Shown in pieces: positions 31,568 through 42,311 of a stretch of DNA of 64,000 bases. This stretch comes from Piscibacillus salipiscarius JCM 13188 (lineage in GTDB: Bacteria > Bacillota > Bacilli > Bacillales > Alkalibacillaceae), in NCBI RefSeq assembly GCF_001311865.1, contig NZ_BBCD01000008.1, positions 1-64,000 on the forward strand. Direction: 5' to 3'. The position numbers and the translations under genes were made by a program. Position 1 is the stretch's first letter. Every line of letters begins with the position of its first letter. The notes under the pieces were generated by a model. The model saw nothing but the letters and a program-made list of their open reading frames with translations, made no database searches and was not told the DNA's origin.

Positions 31568-32442
31568 TTATTCACTCCCGTATTTAATTGCACCACTTGA
31601 GTCTAAAATTAGGTTATCAATTAAACGTGCTTTTTCATAATAAACGGCAACCGCAATTATTATATCATGTTTTGACTCTATGTCTTTATTTAAATTAGGG
31701 AATGACAAGCAATCAACGTAATCAATCTTACCTGTAGTGTGTTCACTTAGATAACTTTTAGTAATATTAATGACTTCATTACGTTTCCAATCAGCGTTGT
31801 CCATTATGTACCTTTGTCCTTTTAATAAAGATTGATAAATATGTGCAGCCTCATCCCTTTCATATGGATTTAAATGGACGTTTCTCGAACTTAATGCTAG
31901 ACCATCAGCTTCTCTAATAGTTGAGACTGGGATTAGTTTTATATTAAAATTTAAGTCTTTAATCAGTGCATCGACAACCGCTACTTGCTGAGCATCTTTT
32001 GAGCCAAAATAAACTTTGTCAGGGTTAACAATATTAAACAGCTTAGTTAGAACCATCACGACTCCTTCAAAATGGCCTGGTCTTGATGTGCCACACAATA
32101 CATCAGTGCGCTTTGTCACATTCATCTCTATTGAAGGTTGATTAGGATACATCTCATCAGCAGTAGGATGAAAAACGACATCAACACCATCTTTTTTAAA
32201 ATCGCTGCATCTCTCTCAAAATCTCTAGGATATTGTTCTAAATCGGAGGATTGATTAAACTGTAAAGGATTCACAAAGATGCTAACAATAGTAATGTCGT
32301 TATCCTTCTTAGATTGATCAATTAATGCACGGTGCCCCGAGTGTAAATATCCCATGGTTGGAACGAAGCCAATCGTACGCTGGCTACGTTTCTCTTTATT
32401 TATATATTGAATCATATCTTTAATTGTGTTCAACGTTAGCAT
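31568..32442 (-). CDS. panC: Pantothenate synthetase
   Basis: ATP-dependent joining of pantoate and beta-alanine. The HIGH-like motif appears as HSGH in [15 protein letters not shown]-like region as [15 protein letters not shown], and [10 protein letters not shown] is conserved. About 290 residues after one break near 32185. Its ATG overlaps the panB stop (TAATG). Confidence 0.95.
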
Positions 32443-33275
32443 TATGAACCTCCGTATAACCCCTTAAGAGCTTCTTCATCTACTGTATAAGTGTTTTCTT
32501 TTTGAGGAAATTTACCTTCTTTAACTTCAGCAACATATGTACTTAGTGCATCATGAGTATGATCATTCATATTACCATATGCTTTGACGAACTTCGCCAA
32601 ACGATCAACGCCGTATTGAAGTAAATCATGATACACTAATACTTGGCCATCACAGTATTTCCCTGCACCAATTCCAATTGTTGGAATGTTGATTTCAGAA
32701 GTAATAAGACTCGCAAGTTTTTCTGGAACACATTCTAATACCAAAGCTATTGATCCTGCCTCTTCTAATGCTTTTGCTTCTCTAATTAGACGTTTAGCAT
32801 CCTCACTCGTTTTACCTTGCACACGATAACCACCCATAACATTGACTGATTGAGGTGTTAAACCAATGTGTGCAACGACAGGAATTCCTGCATTTGTTAA
32901 TGCTTTAACTTGTTCCGTTACTTCTATACCACCTTCGATTTTCAAAGCTTCTGCACCGGTTTCTTGAAATAATCGTTTAGCATTTAACAATGTTGACTCA
33001 ATCGAAATATTAAATGTCATAAAAGGCATATCAATAACTGTAAAGGTGTTAGGCGCTCCCCTACGGACGGCCTTTCCATGATGAATCATATCTTCTAAAG
33101 TGACAGGAATCGTCGAATCATAACCTAATACAACCATACCTAGGCTATCACCTACTAATATCATATCCACTCCAGCTTTTTCGCTCAACTTAGCTGAAGG
33201 ATAATCGTAAGCTGTCACCATGGCAATTTTGTTAGATTCCTCTTTCATTTTTAAAAAAGAACGATGTGTGTTCAT
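32442..33275 (-). CDS. panB: 3-methyl-2-oxobutanoate hydroxymethyltransferase
   Basis: First step of pantothenate synthesis. Intact, 277 residues, TIM barrel with the magnesium and substrate sites [25 protein letters not shown] and [11 protein letters not shown]. It lies 12 bases after birA and is translationally coupled to panC. Confidence 0.97.
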   Translation of the reverse strand: MNTHRSFLKMKEESNKIAMVTAYDYPSAKLSEKAGVDMILVGDSLGMVVLGYDSTIPVTLEDMIHHGKAVRRGAPNTFTVIDMPFMTFNISIESTLLNAKRLFQETGAEALKIEGGIEVTEQVKALTNAGIPVVAHIGLTPQSVNVMGGYRVQGKTSEDAKRLIREAKALEEAGSIALVLECVPEKLASLITSEINIPTIGIGAGKYCDGQVLVYHDLLQYGVDRLAKFVKAYGNMNDHTHDALSTYVAEVKEGKFPQKENTYTVDEEALKGLYGGS

Positions 33276-33287
33276 CTAAAACACCTC

Positions 33288-34259
33288 TCACCATAAAATT
33301 TCCGCAGAATATAAGTGATGAACTTGGTGGTTTTGATTCATAACCATTAATGCGCCATCTTCATCTATTCCACAGATTTTTGCATCCCACTCTGTCTGAG
33401 TCTTTACTGAAACCCATTCGCCAAGTTTATAAGCATAGCTTTCCCATTGTCCTTTTATGGTTGAAAAACCTTCAGACATAAACAAATCGAATTTAACTTC
33501 TAATTCAAATAGTAACTCTGTCAGTACGGTGTTTAAGTTAAAAGGTTGTTTTGCTTCAAGCAATAAAGAAGTCGCTTTATTGCGCTCTGATTCAAAAAGA
33601 TCTTGCTGATCATGATTCATGTTTATGCCAATACCTAAAACGATGTATTCTACAGCGTCTTGTTCAGCTTGCATTTCGGTTAAAATACCAGCAAGCTTTT
33701 TGCCATTTATAAATAAATCATTCGGCCACTTAATCTTTACATCTAAATTATATTTAGATAAATAATCAGCGATTGCAACTGCAGCCACTAACGTTAATTG
33801 AGAAGCACGTTTTGGCTCAATACCTGTTGGCCTTAAAATCGAACTGAACCATAGGCCTAAACCATCCTTGGATTCCCAGTAACGTCTCATTCTACCTCTG
33901 CCTTTGGTTTGTTCCCGGGCCACAATGACTGTACCGTGTTCAGCTCCATCCCGCGCTAGGTCATGAGCTACAATTTGTGTTGATGTCACTTGTTCTTTAT
34001 ATATTAATCTCTGACCTAACCAGTCCGTTTTCAAATCCCAACTTAAAGCAGTTTCAGATAAGTCATTCGGTGATGAGACAATTCGGTAACCTTTATTGGT
34101 TACACCTTCAATTTGATAGCCTTCTTTTTTCAGTGCATTCATGTGTTTCCATACAGCTGAACGAGATATGTTTAACTCATCTGATAATTGCTGTCCTGAT
34201 ATGTATGGCTGTTGATGATTTGATAATAAATCAATTAACCTCTTTCTCGTGCCTTCCAT
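33288..34259 (-). CDS. birA: Biotin-protein ligase and biotin repressor BirA
   Basis: Intact, 323 residues. An N-terminal winged helix (ISRSAVWKHMNALKKEGY) gives the repressor function; the catalytic domain has EQTKGRGRMRRYW (biotinyl-AMP loop), KWPNDLFINGKKLAGIL and GIGINMN; an SH3-like C-terminal domain follows. It attaches biotin to acetyl-CoA carboxylase and represses biotin genes. The start overlaps the end of cca by 25 bases. Confidence 0.96.
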   Translation of the reverse strand: MEGTRKRLIDLLSNHQQPYISGQQLSDELNISRSAVWKHMNALKKEGYQIEGVTNKGYRIVSSPNDLSETALSWDLKTDWLGQRLIYKEQVTSTQIVAHDLARDGAEHGTVIVAREQTKGRGRMRRYWESKDGLGLWFSSILRPTGIEPKRASQLTLVAAVAIADYLSKYNLDVKIKWPNDLFINGKKLAGILTEMQAEQDAVEYIVLGIGINMNHDQQDLFESERNKATSLLLEAKQPFNLNTVLTELLFELEVKFDLFMSEGFSTIKGQWESYAYKLGEWVSVKTQTEWDAKICGIDEDGALMVMNQNHQVHHLYSAEILW

Positions 34260-35444
34260 TCCCTCACCCTACTTTCAATCTCGTCTCGATTATTCCTTAA
34301 CTCTTCAGTAATAATTAATTTTTCAATTTGATCGAGATAATCCCCTATCCATTTACCTTTCTTTTCATTAGGAAACCAATTAATAAAATCTTGACCATTT
34401 ATGACAAGATCGTCACGCGACTTTATTGGGAGATGCTCATAACTATCTAATAGGACGTTAAATTTTAAATTAACTAAGTCTAATAAACCGATTAACTGGT
34501 AAAAATCATATAAATGATCTTTTCCAATACTATAAATAACAGGTTTGGTTAAGCCTTTTTCTTGATAGTCATTATAGTTATTGATTAAATGCAAAGCTTT
34601 TCGTCTAATACGATTTGAAACTTTATATGTTTTGATCCATTTTTGAACTGAAATATTAGGGTCTAATAAATGAAAGATGGCAAACATAATACCTGCATGA
34701 TTAAGAGATTCATGAAACTTAATAGTCTTTAGCTTTTCAAATAAGTGTTCTTGCTCATCAAAAATCGGAAGTGAACGGTCCATATTAGTAACACTTACTA
34801 TATTTAACGCTGAATTAATATAATGATGGGTGAAAAGCTTTGATATTTCATCTGTAATTCGTTCTACAGAAATCCTTTGAAGCAAACGATGCAGTTGTTT
34901 AATCGCCTGCTCGGTATCTGAATCCATTTGAAACCCTAACTGACTAACAAATCGTACCCCCCGCAACATACGTAAAGGGTCTTCTGAAAAGCGCTCATTT
35001 GGTGACCCAACAGTTTTTATAATTTGATTTTCTAAATCAATTTTACCGTCAAAAGGATCCAGTACATTCCCGTGTCGATCCATGGCGATGGCGTTAATTG
35101 TAAAATCTCTGCGGCTTAAATCAAGCTTTATATCCTTAACGAAAGACACATCACTTGGGTGACGATAATCGTCATACTCACCTTCTGTGCGATATGTTGT
35201 GATTTCAAAAGAAAATCCATTATGAAGAACTAAAATAGTACCGTGATCAATACCAACAGGCACAGTTCTAGGGAAAATTCGCTGGACCTCCTCTGGAGTA
35301 GCATTAGTAGCAATATCAATATCTCCTATTGGACGATTAGCGAAAAAAGTCGCGAACTGCCCCGCCAACTAAGAAGCTTTCATAACCACGTTCTTCTAAC
35401 GTGATCATAATTGGTTCAGCTTGCAGAAAAGGTTCTGATAACAT
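34235..35444 (-). CDS. cca: CCA-adding tRNA nucleotidyltransferase
   Basis: Adds or repairs the 3' CCA of tRNA. Class II signature GGAVRD and DIDIATNATPEE (metal Asp residues), RRDFTINAIAMD, and EDPLRMLRGVRF. About 402 residues. An extra T in a T-run near 35348 breaks the frame close to the N-terminus; the first 30 residues (MLSEPFLQAEPIM...) are in the other frame. It lies between bshA and birA, as in B. subtilis. Confidence 0.95.
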
Positions 35445-35471
35445 GGGCTCACCTTATTCAATAAGATTTAA

Positions 35472-36583
35472 TTAGTTATATAAATCTTCATATTTTTGGA
35501 CAATTAAATTTGAGTTGAAATGATCATAAGCATATCGTTTAGCATGTTCTGAAAATTCATCCCATAATTCATCGTCCGTTAGCAACTGAATAGCTTTATT
35601 AGATATCTCTTCAATATTGCCAACTTCACATAAATAGCCGTTTTCACCATCCACAATCACTTCTGGTATACCACCGATATTCGTTCCAATACATGGTACA
35701 CCGCTAATCATGGCTTCTAATAAAACTAATCCAAAGCTTTCTTTTTCTGATAACAATAATTTTAAATCACTAATGTTTAATAAATCATGAACATTATCTT
35801 GTCTGCCTAAAAACAATACATCATCTTCTAACCCTAAATCTCTCACTAAGTTTCTTATTTTTAAATGTTCAGGGCCATCTCCTACCAACAGTAATTTAGA
35901 TGGTATTTGGTTATGTACATTTGAAAAAACCCTTACAACATCTTCAACTCGTTTAACTGGTCTAAAATTTGATATGTGTATCAAAACTTTTTCATGCTGA
36001 CTAATACCGAGATTTTCTTTTAAGTCTTTTTCTGTAAGAGAAGTATCATTAACAGGTTCAATAAATTATAAACGACTTCAATCTGCTTTTGTACTTGAAG
36101 TGCATCTTCAGTCTGTTTTTTTAAGCTATTAGAGACAGCAGTAACGTGATCAGAGTGTTCGATCGCATACCTAATCATGTGTTTTAAGTTATCATCTACA
36201 CCTAATATCGTGATGTCTGTTCCATGTAATGTCGTAACGATTTTAACGTTTCTCTCTGCCATTTGTTTTGCAAAGATCGAACAAATAGCGTGCGGAAGCG
36301 CATAATGAGCATGAATAACATCTAATTCCTCCCTGTCGATCACTTCAGCAATCTTACTAGCTAGTGCTAAATCATAAGGAGGATTTTTGAATACTGGATA
36401 ATTAGAGACTTCAACTTCATGAAAATAAATATTTGGATATAGTCGCTTTAGACGGAATGGCATAGTAGTTGAGATAAAGTGAACCTCATATTGCTTTTCA
36501 GCAAGATGAATTCCAAGTTCTGTTGCTACCACTCCAGAACCGCCTACTGTAGGGTAGCAAACAATCCCTATTCTTTTACCCAT
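35472..36583 (-). CDS. bshA: Bacillithiol glycosyltransferase BshA
   Basis: GT4 enzyme that joins UDP-GlcNAc and L-malate, the first step of bacillithiol. N-terminal [19 protein letters not shown] and [11 protein letters not shown]-terminal nucleotide-binding [13 protein letters not shown] and the E(x)7E segment [11 protein letters not shown]. About 370 residues with one break near 36060. It overlaps the mgsA stop by a few bases. The usual bshB1 deacetylase between mgsA and bshA is absent. Confidence 0.93.
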
Positions 36584-36992
36584 CGTATCGAACTCTCTTT
36601 TCTTTAATTGAGCGCCAGTCCAACCAGCCACTCTCTAGACCCCTAATCAAAATTTCAGCAGAAGCTTCATTAGTAGCTAATGGGATTTTATATACATCAC
36701 ATAAACGTAGTAATGCAGAGACATCAGGTTCATGAGGCTGCGCGGTTAAAGGGTCCCTAAAGAATATAATCATATCCATTTCATCGTTCGCAATTCTTGC
36801 TCCAATCTGCTGATCACCGCCTAATGGGCCGCTTTGAAATCGTTCAATCGTTAATCCAGTTTCTTTAGCAATTAATTTTCCTGTTGTACCAGTTGCAAAT
36901 AATTGATGTTCTGAAAAAATCTCACTATATGCCATAACAAAGTCTATTAAATCTTGTTTCTTTTTATCATGAGCAATTAACGCGATATTCAC
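36576..36992 (-). CDS. mgsA: Methylglyoxal synthase
   Basis: Intact, 138 residues. Conserved [11 protein letters not shown] (phosphate binding), [12 protein letters not shown] and the catalytic Asp region [15 protein letters not shown]. It converts dihydroxyacetone phosphate to methylglyoxal, a bypass under sugar-phosphate stress. It lies 8 bases after dapB. Bacillithiol, made by the next gene's pathway, is used in methylglyoxal detoxification, which may explain the linkage. Confidence 0.96.
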   Translation of the reverse strand: MNIALIAHDKKKQDLIDFVMAYSEIFSEHQLFATGTTGKLIAKETGLTIERFQSGPLGGDQQIGARIANDEMDMIIFFRDPLTAQPHEPDVSALLRLCDVYKIPLATNEASAEILIRGLESGWLDWRSIKEKRVRYDG

Positions 36993-37000
36993 CTTAACAC

Positions 37001-37804
37001 CTACTCCATTAAATTTTCTAAACCATATACAAATTGATCCGTCTTCATGACTTCTTCTACTGCGAATTTAACACCACTCATAAATGATTGGCGATCAGTT
37101 GAATTGTGCTGAATGGTTAAGGTTTGTCCACTTTGGCCAAATATAACTTCTTGCTGAGCTATAAAACCTGGAAGCCTTACACTATGAATATGCATTCCAT
37201 CTACTGTCGCACCACGAGCTCCATCTAATGTTTCATGCTCATCTGGGTGACCTTGCTTTTTAGATTCCCTTACTTCTTTTATTAATTGTGCTGTTTTAAC
37301 TGCTGTACCAGATGGTGCGTCTAATTTTTCATCATGATGCTTTTCTATAATTTCGACATTTGGAAAGTGTTTTGCTGCCATTTGAGAGAATCGCATCATT
37401 AATACAGCACCAATTGCAAAGTTAGGAGCAATAACGATTCCAGTTTGTTGAGTTTGACTTAATTGTTTTAACTCATCTAATTGCTCTTCCGAAAATCCAG
37501 ACGTCCCTATCACAGGTCTAATATGATTATGTAAAGCTATTTTTGTATGTTTAAAACCTGTTTCAGGATTGGTTAAATCTATAAACACATCTGCATTAAG
37601 TCGTTCAAAAGCTTCTTCTGGATCGGTGTAAATCAGTGCATCTAGCGAAGGAAGGCCCTCAAGGTCTTTAATTGTTTTGCCATTATATTTACGATCAATG
37701 CAACCAACTAAATTAAAGTGGTCAGTTGTTTCAATCATTTTTAAAGCTTCGGTACCCATTTTTCCTCTAGGTCCTGCTAGCATTACATTAATAGTCTCTG
37801 CCAT
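37001..37804 (-). CDS. dapB: 4-hydroxy-tetrahydrodipicolinate reductase
   Basis: Lysine/diaminopimelate synthesis. Intact, 267 residues: NAD(P)-binding [11 protein letters not shown], the catalytic motif [15 protein letters not shown] and C-terminal dimer region. The product feeds peptidoglycan and spore dipicolinate. Its ATG overlaps the ypjD stop (TAATGG). Confidence 0.97.
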   Translation of the reverse strand: MAETINVMLAGPRGKMGTEALKMIETTDHFNLVGCIDRKYNGKTIKDLEGLPSLDALIYTDPEEAFERLNADVFIDLTNPETGFKHTKIALHNHIRPVIGTSGFSEEQLDELKQLSQTQQTGIVIAPNFAIGAVLMMRFSQMAAKHFPNVEIIEKHHDEKLDAPSGTAVKTAQLIKEVRESKKQGHPDEHETLDGARGATVDGMHIHSVRLPGFIAQQEVIFGQSGQTLTIQHNSTDRQSFMSGVKFAVEEVMKTDQFVYGLENLME

Positions 37805-38141
37805 TATTGATTCTCCTTTTTTGTAAAGCGGTTTTGATCTCGTTGTTCAATTTTTGACATACTCATATCAAATGATTCAGACAGATCAATATTTAAAGAG
37901 TTAGCAAATGTAATTAATACAAAAATAAATCACCTAATTCTTCTTCTATGAGTTTCTCTTTTTCACTACTTTTCTTAGCCTTCTCCCCATAATAATGATT
38001 AACTTCTCTAGCTAATTCACCAAGCTCCTCTGTCATTCTTGCCGTCATGGCAAGTGGAGAAAAGTACCCTTCTTCAAATTGGCTGATAAAATTATCTACT
38101 CGTTCTTGCATCAATTTTAAATCATTATGTGAATTTGTCAT
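37804..38141 (-). CDS. ypjD: MazG-like nucleotide pyrophosphohydrolase YpjD
   Basis: About 112 residues with one break near 37918. All-alpha NTP-PPase: MTEELGELAREVNH and EEELGDLF carry the four acidic magnesium ligands (EExxE...ExxD). It presumably hydrolyses abnormal dNTPs. The start ATG follows AAAGGTGATTATC. First gene before dapB. Confidence 0.88.
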
Positions 38142-38214
38142 GATAATCACCTTTCTTATTGCCTATCCTAATGGTAGCTAAATCCAACTATTTTGACAAA
38201 TCTTTTATTTTATA

Positions 38215-38243
38215 TTGAACCATTAATATCCATTGTCTATAAT
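38215..38243 (+). promoter_or_regulatory. Sigma-A promoter of the YitT-family gene
   Basis: TTGAAC (38215-38220), 17-base spacer, TATAAT (38238-38243), 32 bases before the ATG. Confidence 0.65.
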
Positions 38244-38274
38244 ATTTAAAGTGCTTTGTAAAAGGAGGGATTAT

Positions 38275-39156
38275 ATGAAATATCATATAAAAGTAAAAAA
38301 TACCCTATTTATTTTATTGGGTTCAGCAATTTTTTCATTTGGAATAGTTAATTTTAATATGGAAAACAATTTAGCTGAAGGTGGATTTACTGGAATCACC
38401 CTATTATTGTATTTCATGTTTAATTTAGACCCTGGAATTATGAACTTAGTTCTTAATATTCCAGTGTTTATAATTGGCTGGAGGCTCCTAGGGATTAATA
38501 CATTTATTTATACCGTAATTGGTACAGTTGCAGTATCTGTTTTCTTATGGATTTTTCAAATATACACATTAGAATTTTCATTAAGAAATGACATGACATT
38601 AGCAGCTTTATTTGCAGGTACTTTTATTGGAGTCGGTCTAGGAATAATATTTAGGTATGGAGGCACAACTGGTGGAGTTGATATCATCGCTAGATTAGTG
38701 CATAAATATGTAGGCTGGAGTATGGGACGTACGATGTTTTTGTTTGATGCTTTAGTCATCTTCTCATCCATTATTTTATACCTTAAACCGATCCAAGGGA
38801 TGTATACATTAGTTGCCGTGTTCATAGGAGCCCGTGTCATTGACTTTATTCAAGAAGGCGCTTATTCTGCTCGTGGTGCCATGATTATTTCTGGAAAAAG
38901 TGGTCGTATTTCAGAAGTTATTCACGAGCAAATGGACAGAGGCGTTACCGTTTTACATGGAAGTGGAAGTTTTACTGGTGAGGAACGAAATGTTTTATAT
39001 TGTGTAGTTGGTCGGAATGAAATAGTTAAACTTAAAGGAATTATAGACGAAATAGATCCTCATGCTTTTGTTGCTGTAACATCGGTTCATGACGTACTAG
39101 GTGAAGGGTTTACATTAGATGAAAACAAAAACCGATTACTTAAAAAAATCCCTTAG
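38275..39156 (+). CDS. ypjC: YitT-family membrane protein (YpjC-like)
   Basis: Intact, 293 residues from the ATG after AAAGGAGGGATTAT. Five or six hydrophobic segments (residues about 10-200) containing NLAEGGFTGI and GGTTGGVDIIARL, then a cytosolic DUF2179 domain (RGAMIISGKSGRISEVI, RGVTVLHGSG, VHDVLGEGF). Transport is assumed for the family, substrate unknown. B. subtilis has ypjC in this place but on the same strand as dapB; here it is divergent. Confidence 0.88.
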   Translation: MKYHIKVKNTLFILLGSAIFSFGIVNFNMENNLAEGGFTGITLLLYFMFNLDPGIMNLVLNIPVFIIGWRLLGINTFIYTVIGTVAVSVFLWIFQIYTLEFSLRNDMTLAALFAGTFIGVGLGIIFRYGGTTGGVDIIARLVHKYVGWSMGRTMFLFDALVIFSSIILYLKPIQGMYTLVAVFIGARVIDFIQEGAYSARGAMIISGKSGRISEVIHEQMDRGVTVLHGSGSFTGEERNVLYCVVGRNEIVKLKGIIDEIDPHAFVAVTSVHDVLGEGFTLDENKNRLLKKIP

Positions 39157-39180
39157 AGTTCGAAACTCTAAGGGATTTTG
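39146..39180. terminator. Bidirectional terminator between ypjC-like and yugP-like genes
   Basis: 13-bp stem (39148-39160 with 39164-39176), preceded by A7 and followed by TTTT. The ypjC stop codon lies within the stem. Confidence 0.88.
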
Positions 39181-39185
39181 TATAA

Positions 39186-39866
39186 CTATTCATCCATGTG
39201 CAGAAACATTAATACGAATCGAACAAGTTCCATTAATGCAACAACAGCAGCTGCAACATACGTTAAAGCAGCAGCATTTAGTACCTTCTTTGTTTCTGGG
39301 TGCTCTGAACTTGTGATGACTCCTGAAGAAACTAAATGGTCCATTGCCCTATTTGATGCATCAAATTCTACTGGTAAAGTAACCAATTGGAATAAAACAG
39401 CAAATGCCATAAAAACGATTCCAATCCCCACTAAACCAGTCATGCCTAATAAGAAACCAGCAATAATTAAGAAAAAGGACATATTTGACCCTAAATTTGC
39501 TACTGGTACTAGAGCATGTCTGAAACGTAAGAATGCATAATCCTGTGCATCTTGTATCGCATGTCCTACTTCGTGTGCAGCAATAGCTGCAGCAGCTTTA
39601 GACTGTTCATGATAATTATTTGAAGATAATCTAACCACTTTTTACGAGGATCATAATGATCACTTAAAAAATCCTCTTGTCTCTTCCACTCTTACATCAT
39701 TGATGCCGTTTTCTTGAAGAATTTTTCTGGCAACATCAGCCCCTGTCATTCCAGATGAATTCGGGACTTTCATATATTTTTTATAAGTGTTCTTAACTTT
39801 ACTTTGTGCCCATAAAGGAAGAATTAATAGAACCGCAAAGTAAATTAGAAAAGCTCCTATCCCCAT
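39186..39866 (-). CDS. yugP: YugP-family membrane zinc metallopeptidase
   Basis: About 227 residues: N-terminal helix, then SSGMTGADVARKILQENGI, the zinc motif AAHEVGHAIQDAQ and three C-terminal hydrophobic helices with EFDASNRA. Family COG2738/DUF2738 neutral metallopeptidase anchored in the membrane. One break near 39640-39660 separates the first 68 residues. Target proteins unknown. In B. subtilis yugP is elsewhere on the chromosome. Confidence 0.9.
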
Positions 39867-39903
39867 CTTGGCATTCCTCCATTATTATGTCTATATATTA
39901 ATT

Positions 39904-40092
39904 TTATTCATCTGTGTAATTTTTATCAATAAAATTGCTTCTGTGGTGGTTATAATAATATCGTTTCCAAGCCACATAAACTAATGTGAGGATTACACTT
40001 CCAAAAACAATTATTATTGTCATAATCTGATTTGAAACTGATAAATGATTCATGACAACCCATGCAATTAGGAAGTTATACATATTAAACAC
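39904..40092 (-). CDS. Short membrane protein, possible remnant of ypjB
   Basis: 62 residues with one transmembrane helix (about 24-42, TIIIVFGSVILTLVYVAW) and a basic/aromatic tail. The helix resembles the C-terminal anchor of YpjB, a sigma-E sporulation protein of about 264 residues that lies next to ypjA in B. subtilis. The extracellular domain of YpjB has no counterpart in the 27 bases left upstream, so this is either a shortened ypjB or an unrelated small protein. Confidence 0.45.
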   Translation of the reverse strand: MFNMYNFLIAWVVMNHLSVSNQIMTIIIVFGSVILTLVYVAWKRYYYNHHRSNFIDKNYTDE

Positions 40093-40119
40093 TCCATAAG
40101 CTTTTTTATATTATATGGC

Positions 40120-40709
40120 TTATGGGGTTGTTTTGGTACGATGGACCAGACCGTATTTATAAACTAACCAAATAGATAGAATGCTTAGCCAGAACGTAAA
40201 ATAACCAATGTGTGACATATATTGATCAAGTGAGCCGTAGATAGGCATCATACCATAGACATAGTCAATAACATCATTATGTAATGTCCAAATCGCAGCT
40301 ATGACAAGGTGAATCCAATTTATCTTATAAAAAGGAGCATACAATAAGCCCTGAATCGCCATTGCACCATGCGAGACAATTAGCATTAAACCAGCTGGGG
40401 AAGCTTCACCTAATTCAATAAAAGTTAATACATTCATAACTACAGCCCAAAGACCGTATTTAAATAGTGTTAACATGGCTAAGGCTTCAAACAATTTATA
40501 ATTTTTTCCCACTAAAAATCCAATCAATACGATAACAAAAATAAAGAAGCTGTCGGACTATCAGGAACGAAAGGTATAAAATGCAATGGTGTTAGTACAA
40601 GTTGATATTCATACCAAATGTATCCATAAATTGTACCTAGAATATTGACGATTAAAAGTAATTTTAAAAAAGTCCGATCCATTAATATGAACTTTAATTT
40701 CAACAGCAT
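40120..40709 (-). CDS. ypjA: YpjA-like DUF1405 membrane protein
   Basis: About 196 residues with six hydrophobic segments: GTIYGYIWYE, HFIPFVPDSPTASLF, NVLTFIELG and LHNDVIDYVYGMMP are DUF1405 blocks. One break near 40540. The role is unknown; it is a constant neighbour of the qcr operon in Bacillaceae, here separated from it by a strong terminator. Confidence 0.85.
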
Positions 40710-40726
40710 TATATCACCTAACTATA

Positions 40727-40766
40727 TTAAAAAGCTGACTTGTTTTAATGACAAGTCAGCTTTTAT
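40727..40766 (-). terminator. Terminator of qcrABC
   Basis: 13-bp stem (40731-40743 with 40751-40763) followed by TTTTT on the minus strand. The plus strand also shows TTTT, so it may be bidirectional. Confidence 0.88.
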
Positions 40767-40768
40767 GA

Positions 40769-41599
40769 TTAATGAGATCCTTCTTCAGAACCTTCACTTT
40801 CACCTTCGCCTTCACCTTCACCAGAAGCTTGTTTATTAGTAGATACAATAAACTCAGCTAACTGATTAAGTTCCTCTTCAGTTCCTGAAAACTGGTTGGC
40901 TGGCATTTCACCAATACCATTTTTAGCGATATCTTTAATTTGCTCAGCATTATATGGAATTCCTACTAATGTAGGTGCCATCCCTGGATTACCCTGTAAG
41001 GAATCACCGTGACAAGATAAACAGTTGTTAGCATAAACTTCATAGCCTGGATGCTCTTCATCAATTTCAACATCTGGTACTGCTTCAACTGAATACTTGG
41101 CTCTCTCTTCCCAATCAACGTGTGCTGCTGATTTGTAAGTCAACCAAACAGTTGCGATAATGCCTAAAAGCATTAAACCTGTTGTAATTGGGCGTTTTGA
41201 TGGTCTACGTTCTGTTCCAGTGTCTAAGAAAGGTGCTAATAATAAGGCACCAAAACCTAGTCCAGGTATAATAACAGTACCAATTACAACATATTCAGCT
41301 GCAGCAAATTCGTACTTAAGTAATTCATAAAGAAATAAGAAATACCAGTCCGGTAATGGTATATATGATGAATTATTTGGATCCGCTTGTTGTTCAAGTG
41401 GTGAAGGAGCTGCTGCCACTAGGCATAAGAATCCAATTAAGAAAACAGCACCGACTAACCATTCTTTTAATAAGAAGTTAGGCCAAAAGCCTCTGTTCTA
41501 CCGGGATATTCTGAGTAATCTTTCGGAATTTTATTACGACTTTCTTTATCAGGTACACGAGAGTCCCCCGACAAATTTCATTCCTTTACCTCTTTGCAC
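40769..41599 (-). CDS. qcrC: Menaquinol:cytochrome c reductase cytochrome b/c subunit
   Basis: About 276 residues: a subunit-IV-like membrane part (LPDWYFLFLYELLKYE, three hydrophobic helices) fused to a C-terminal cytochrome c domain with the haem motif CLSCH and the axial Met in IGEMPANQF, then a Gly/Glu/Ser tail. Start GTG after GGAGGGAACACA. Breaks near 41493 and 41565 affect the N-terminus. Third subunit of the Bacillus bc-type complex. Confidence 0.94.
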
Positions 41600-41634
41600 T
41601 GTGTTCCCTCCTTTTCATGACATGGAATTATAAC

Positions 41635-42308
41635 TTATAGTGGTCCAGAAATACCTTGACGTCTAATCATGATGAAGTGTGCTCCCATTAATGCAAACAA
41701 TGCTGCTGGTAAGAAGAATACGTGAATAGCAAAGAATCTTGCTAATGTTTTAGCACCAACTATTTCTGGATCACCAGCTAGTAATGTTTTTAAATCTCCA
41801 CCAATGTATGGAACACTTTCAGCAATTTCTAACCCTACTTGTGTTGCGAAGAACGCTTTATTATCCCATGGTAGTAAATAACCTGTAAAACCTAAACCTA
41901 GCATTACAAAGAATAATAAGACCCCCACAACCCAGTTAAGTTCGCGTGGCTTCTTATAAGCACCTTGGAAGAACACGCGTAATGTATGTAGAAAGATCAT
42001 TACGATAACAACACTTGCTCCCCAGTGGTGCATACCTCTAACAATTTGTCCATGAGCGACTTGAGTTTGTAAATACTTAACTGATTCCCAAGCATTAATG
42101 ATATCTGGAACATAATACATTGTTAAAAACATTCCAGACAAAACCTGAATTACTGTTACGAAGAATGTTAATCCACCAAACAGTATACAAACGCAGAGAA
42201 ATGATGCGCTGGGTTTACGTGTTCTGGCACTTCGTGATCTGCAATATCTCGCCAAATAGGCGTAATATCTAATCGCTCATCAATCCAGTCATAAACTTTA
42301 TTAAGCAT
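41635..42308 (-). CDS. qcrB: Menaquinol:cytochrome c reductase cytochrome b subunit
   Basis: About 224 residues, short b6-type cytochrome b with four helices. Haem-ligand His pairs are in RGMHHWGASVVIVMIFLHTLRVF and the later FFAIHVFFLPAALFALMGAHF. GYLLPWDNKAF is the quinol-site loop. One break near 42185-42210 in the N-terminal part. It lies 3 bases after the qcrA stop. Confidence 0.95.
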
Positions 42309-42311
42309 CTA

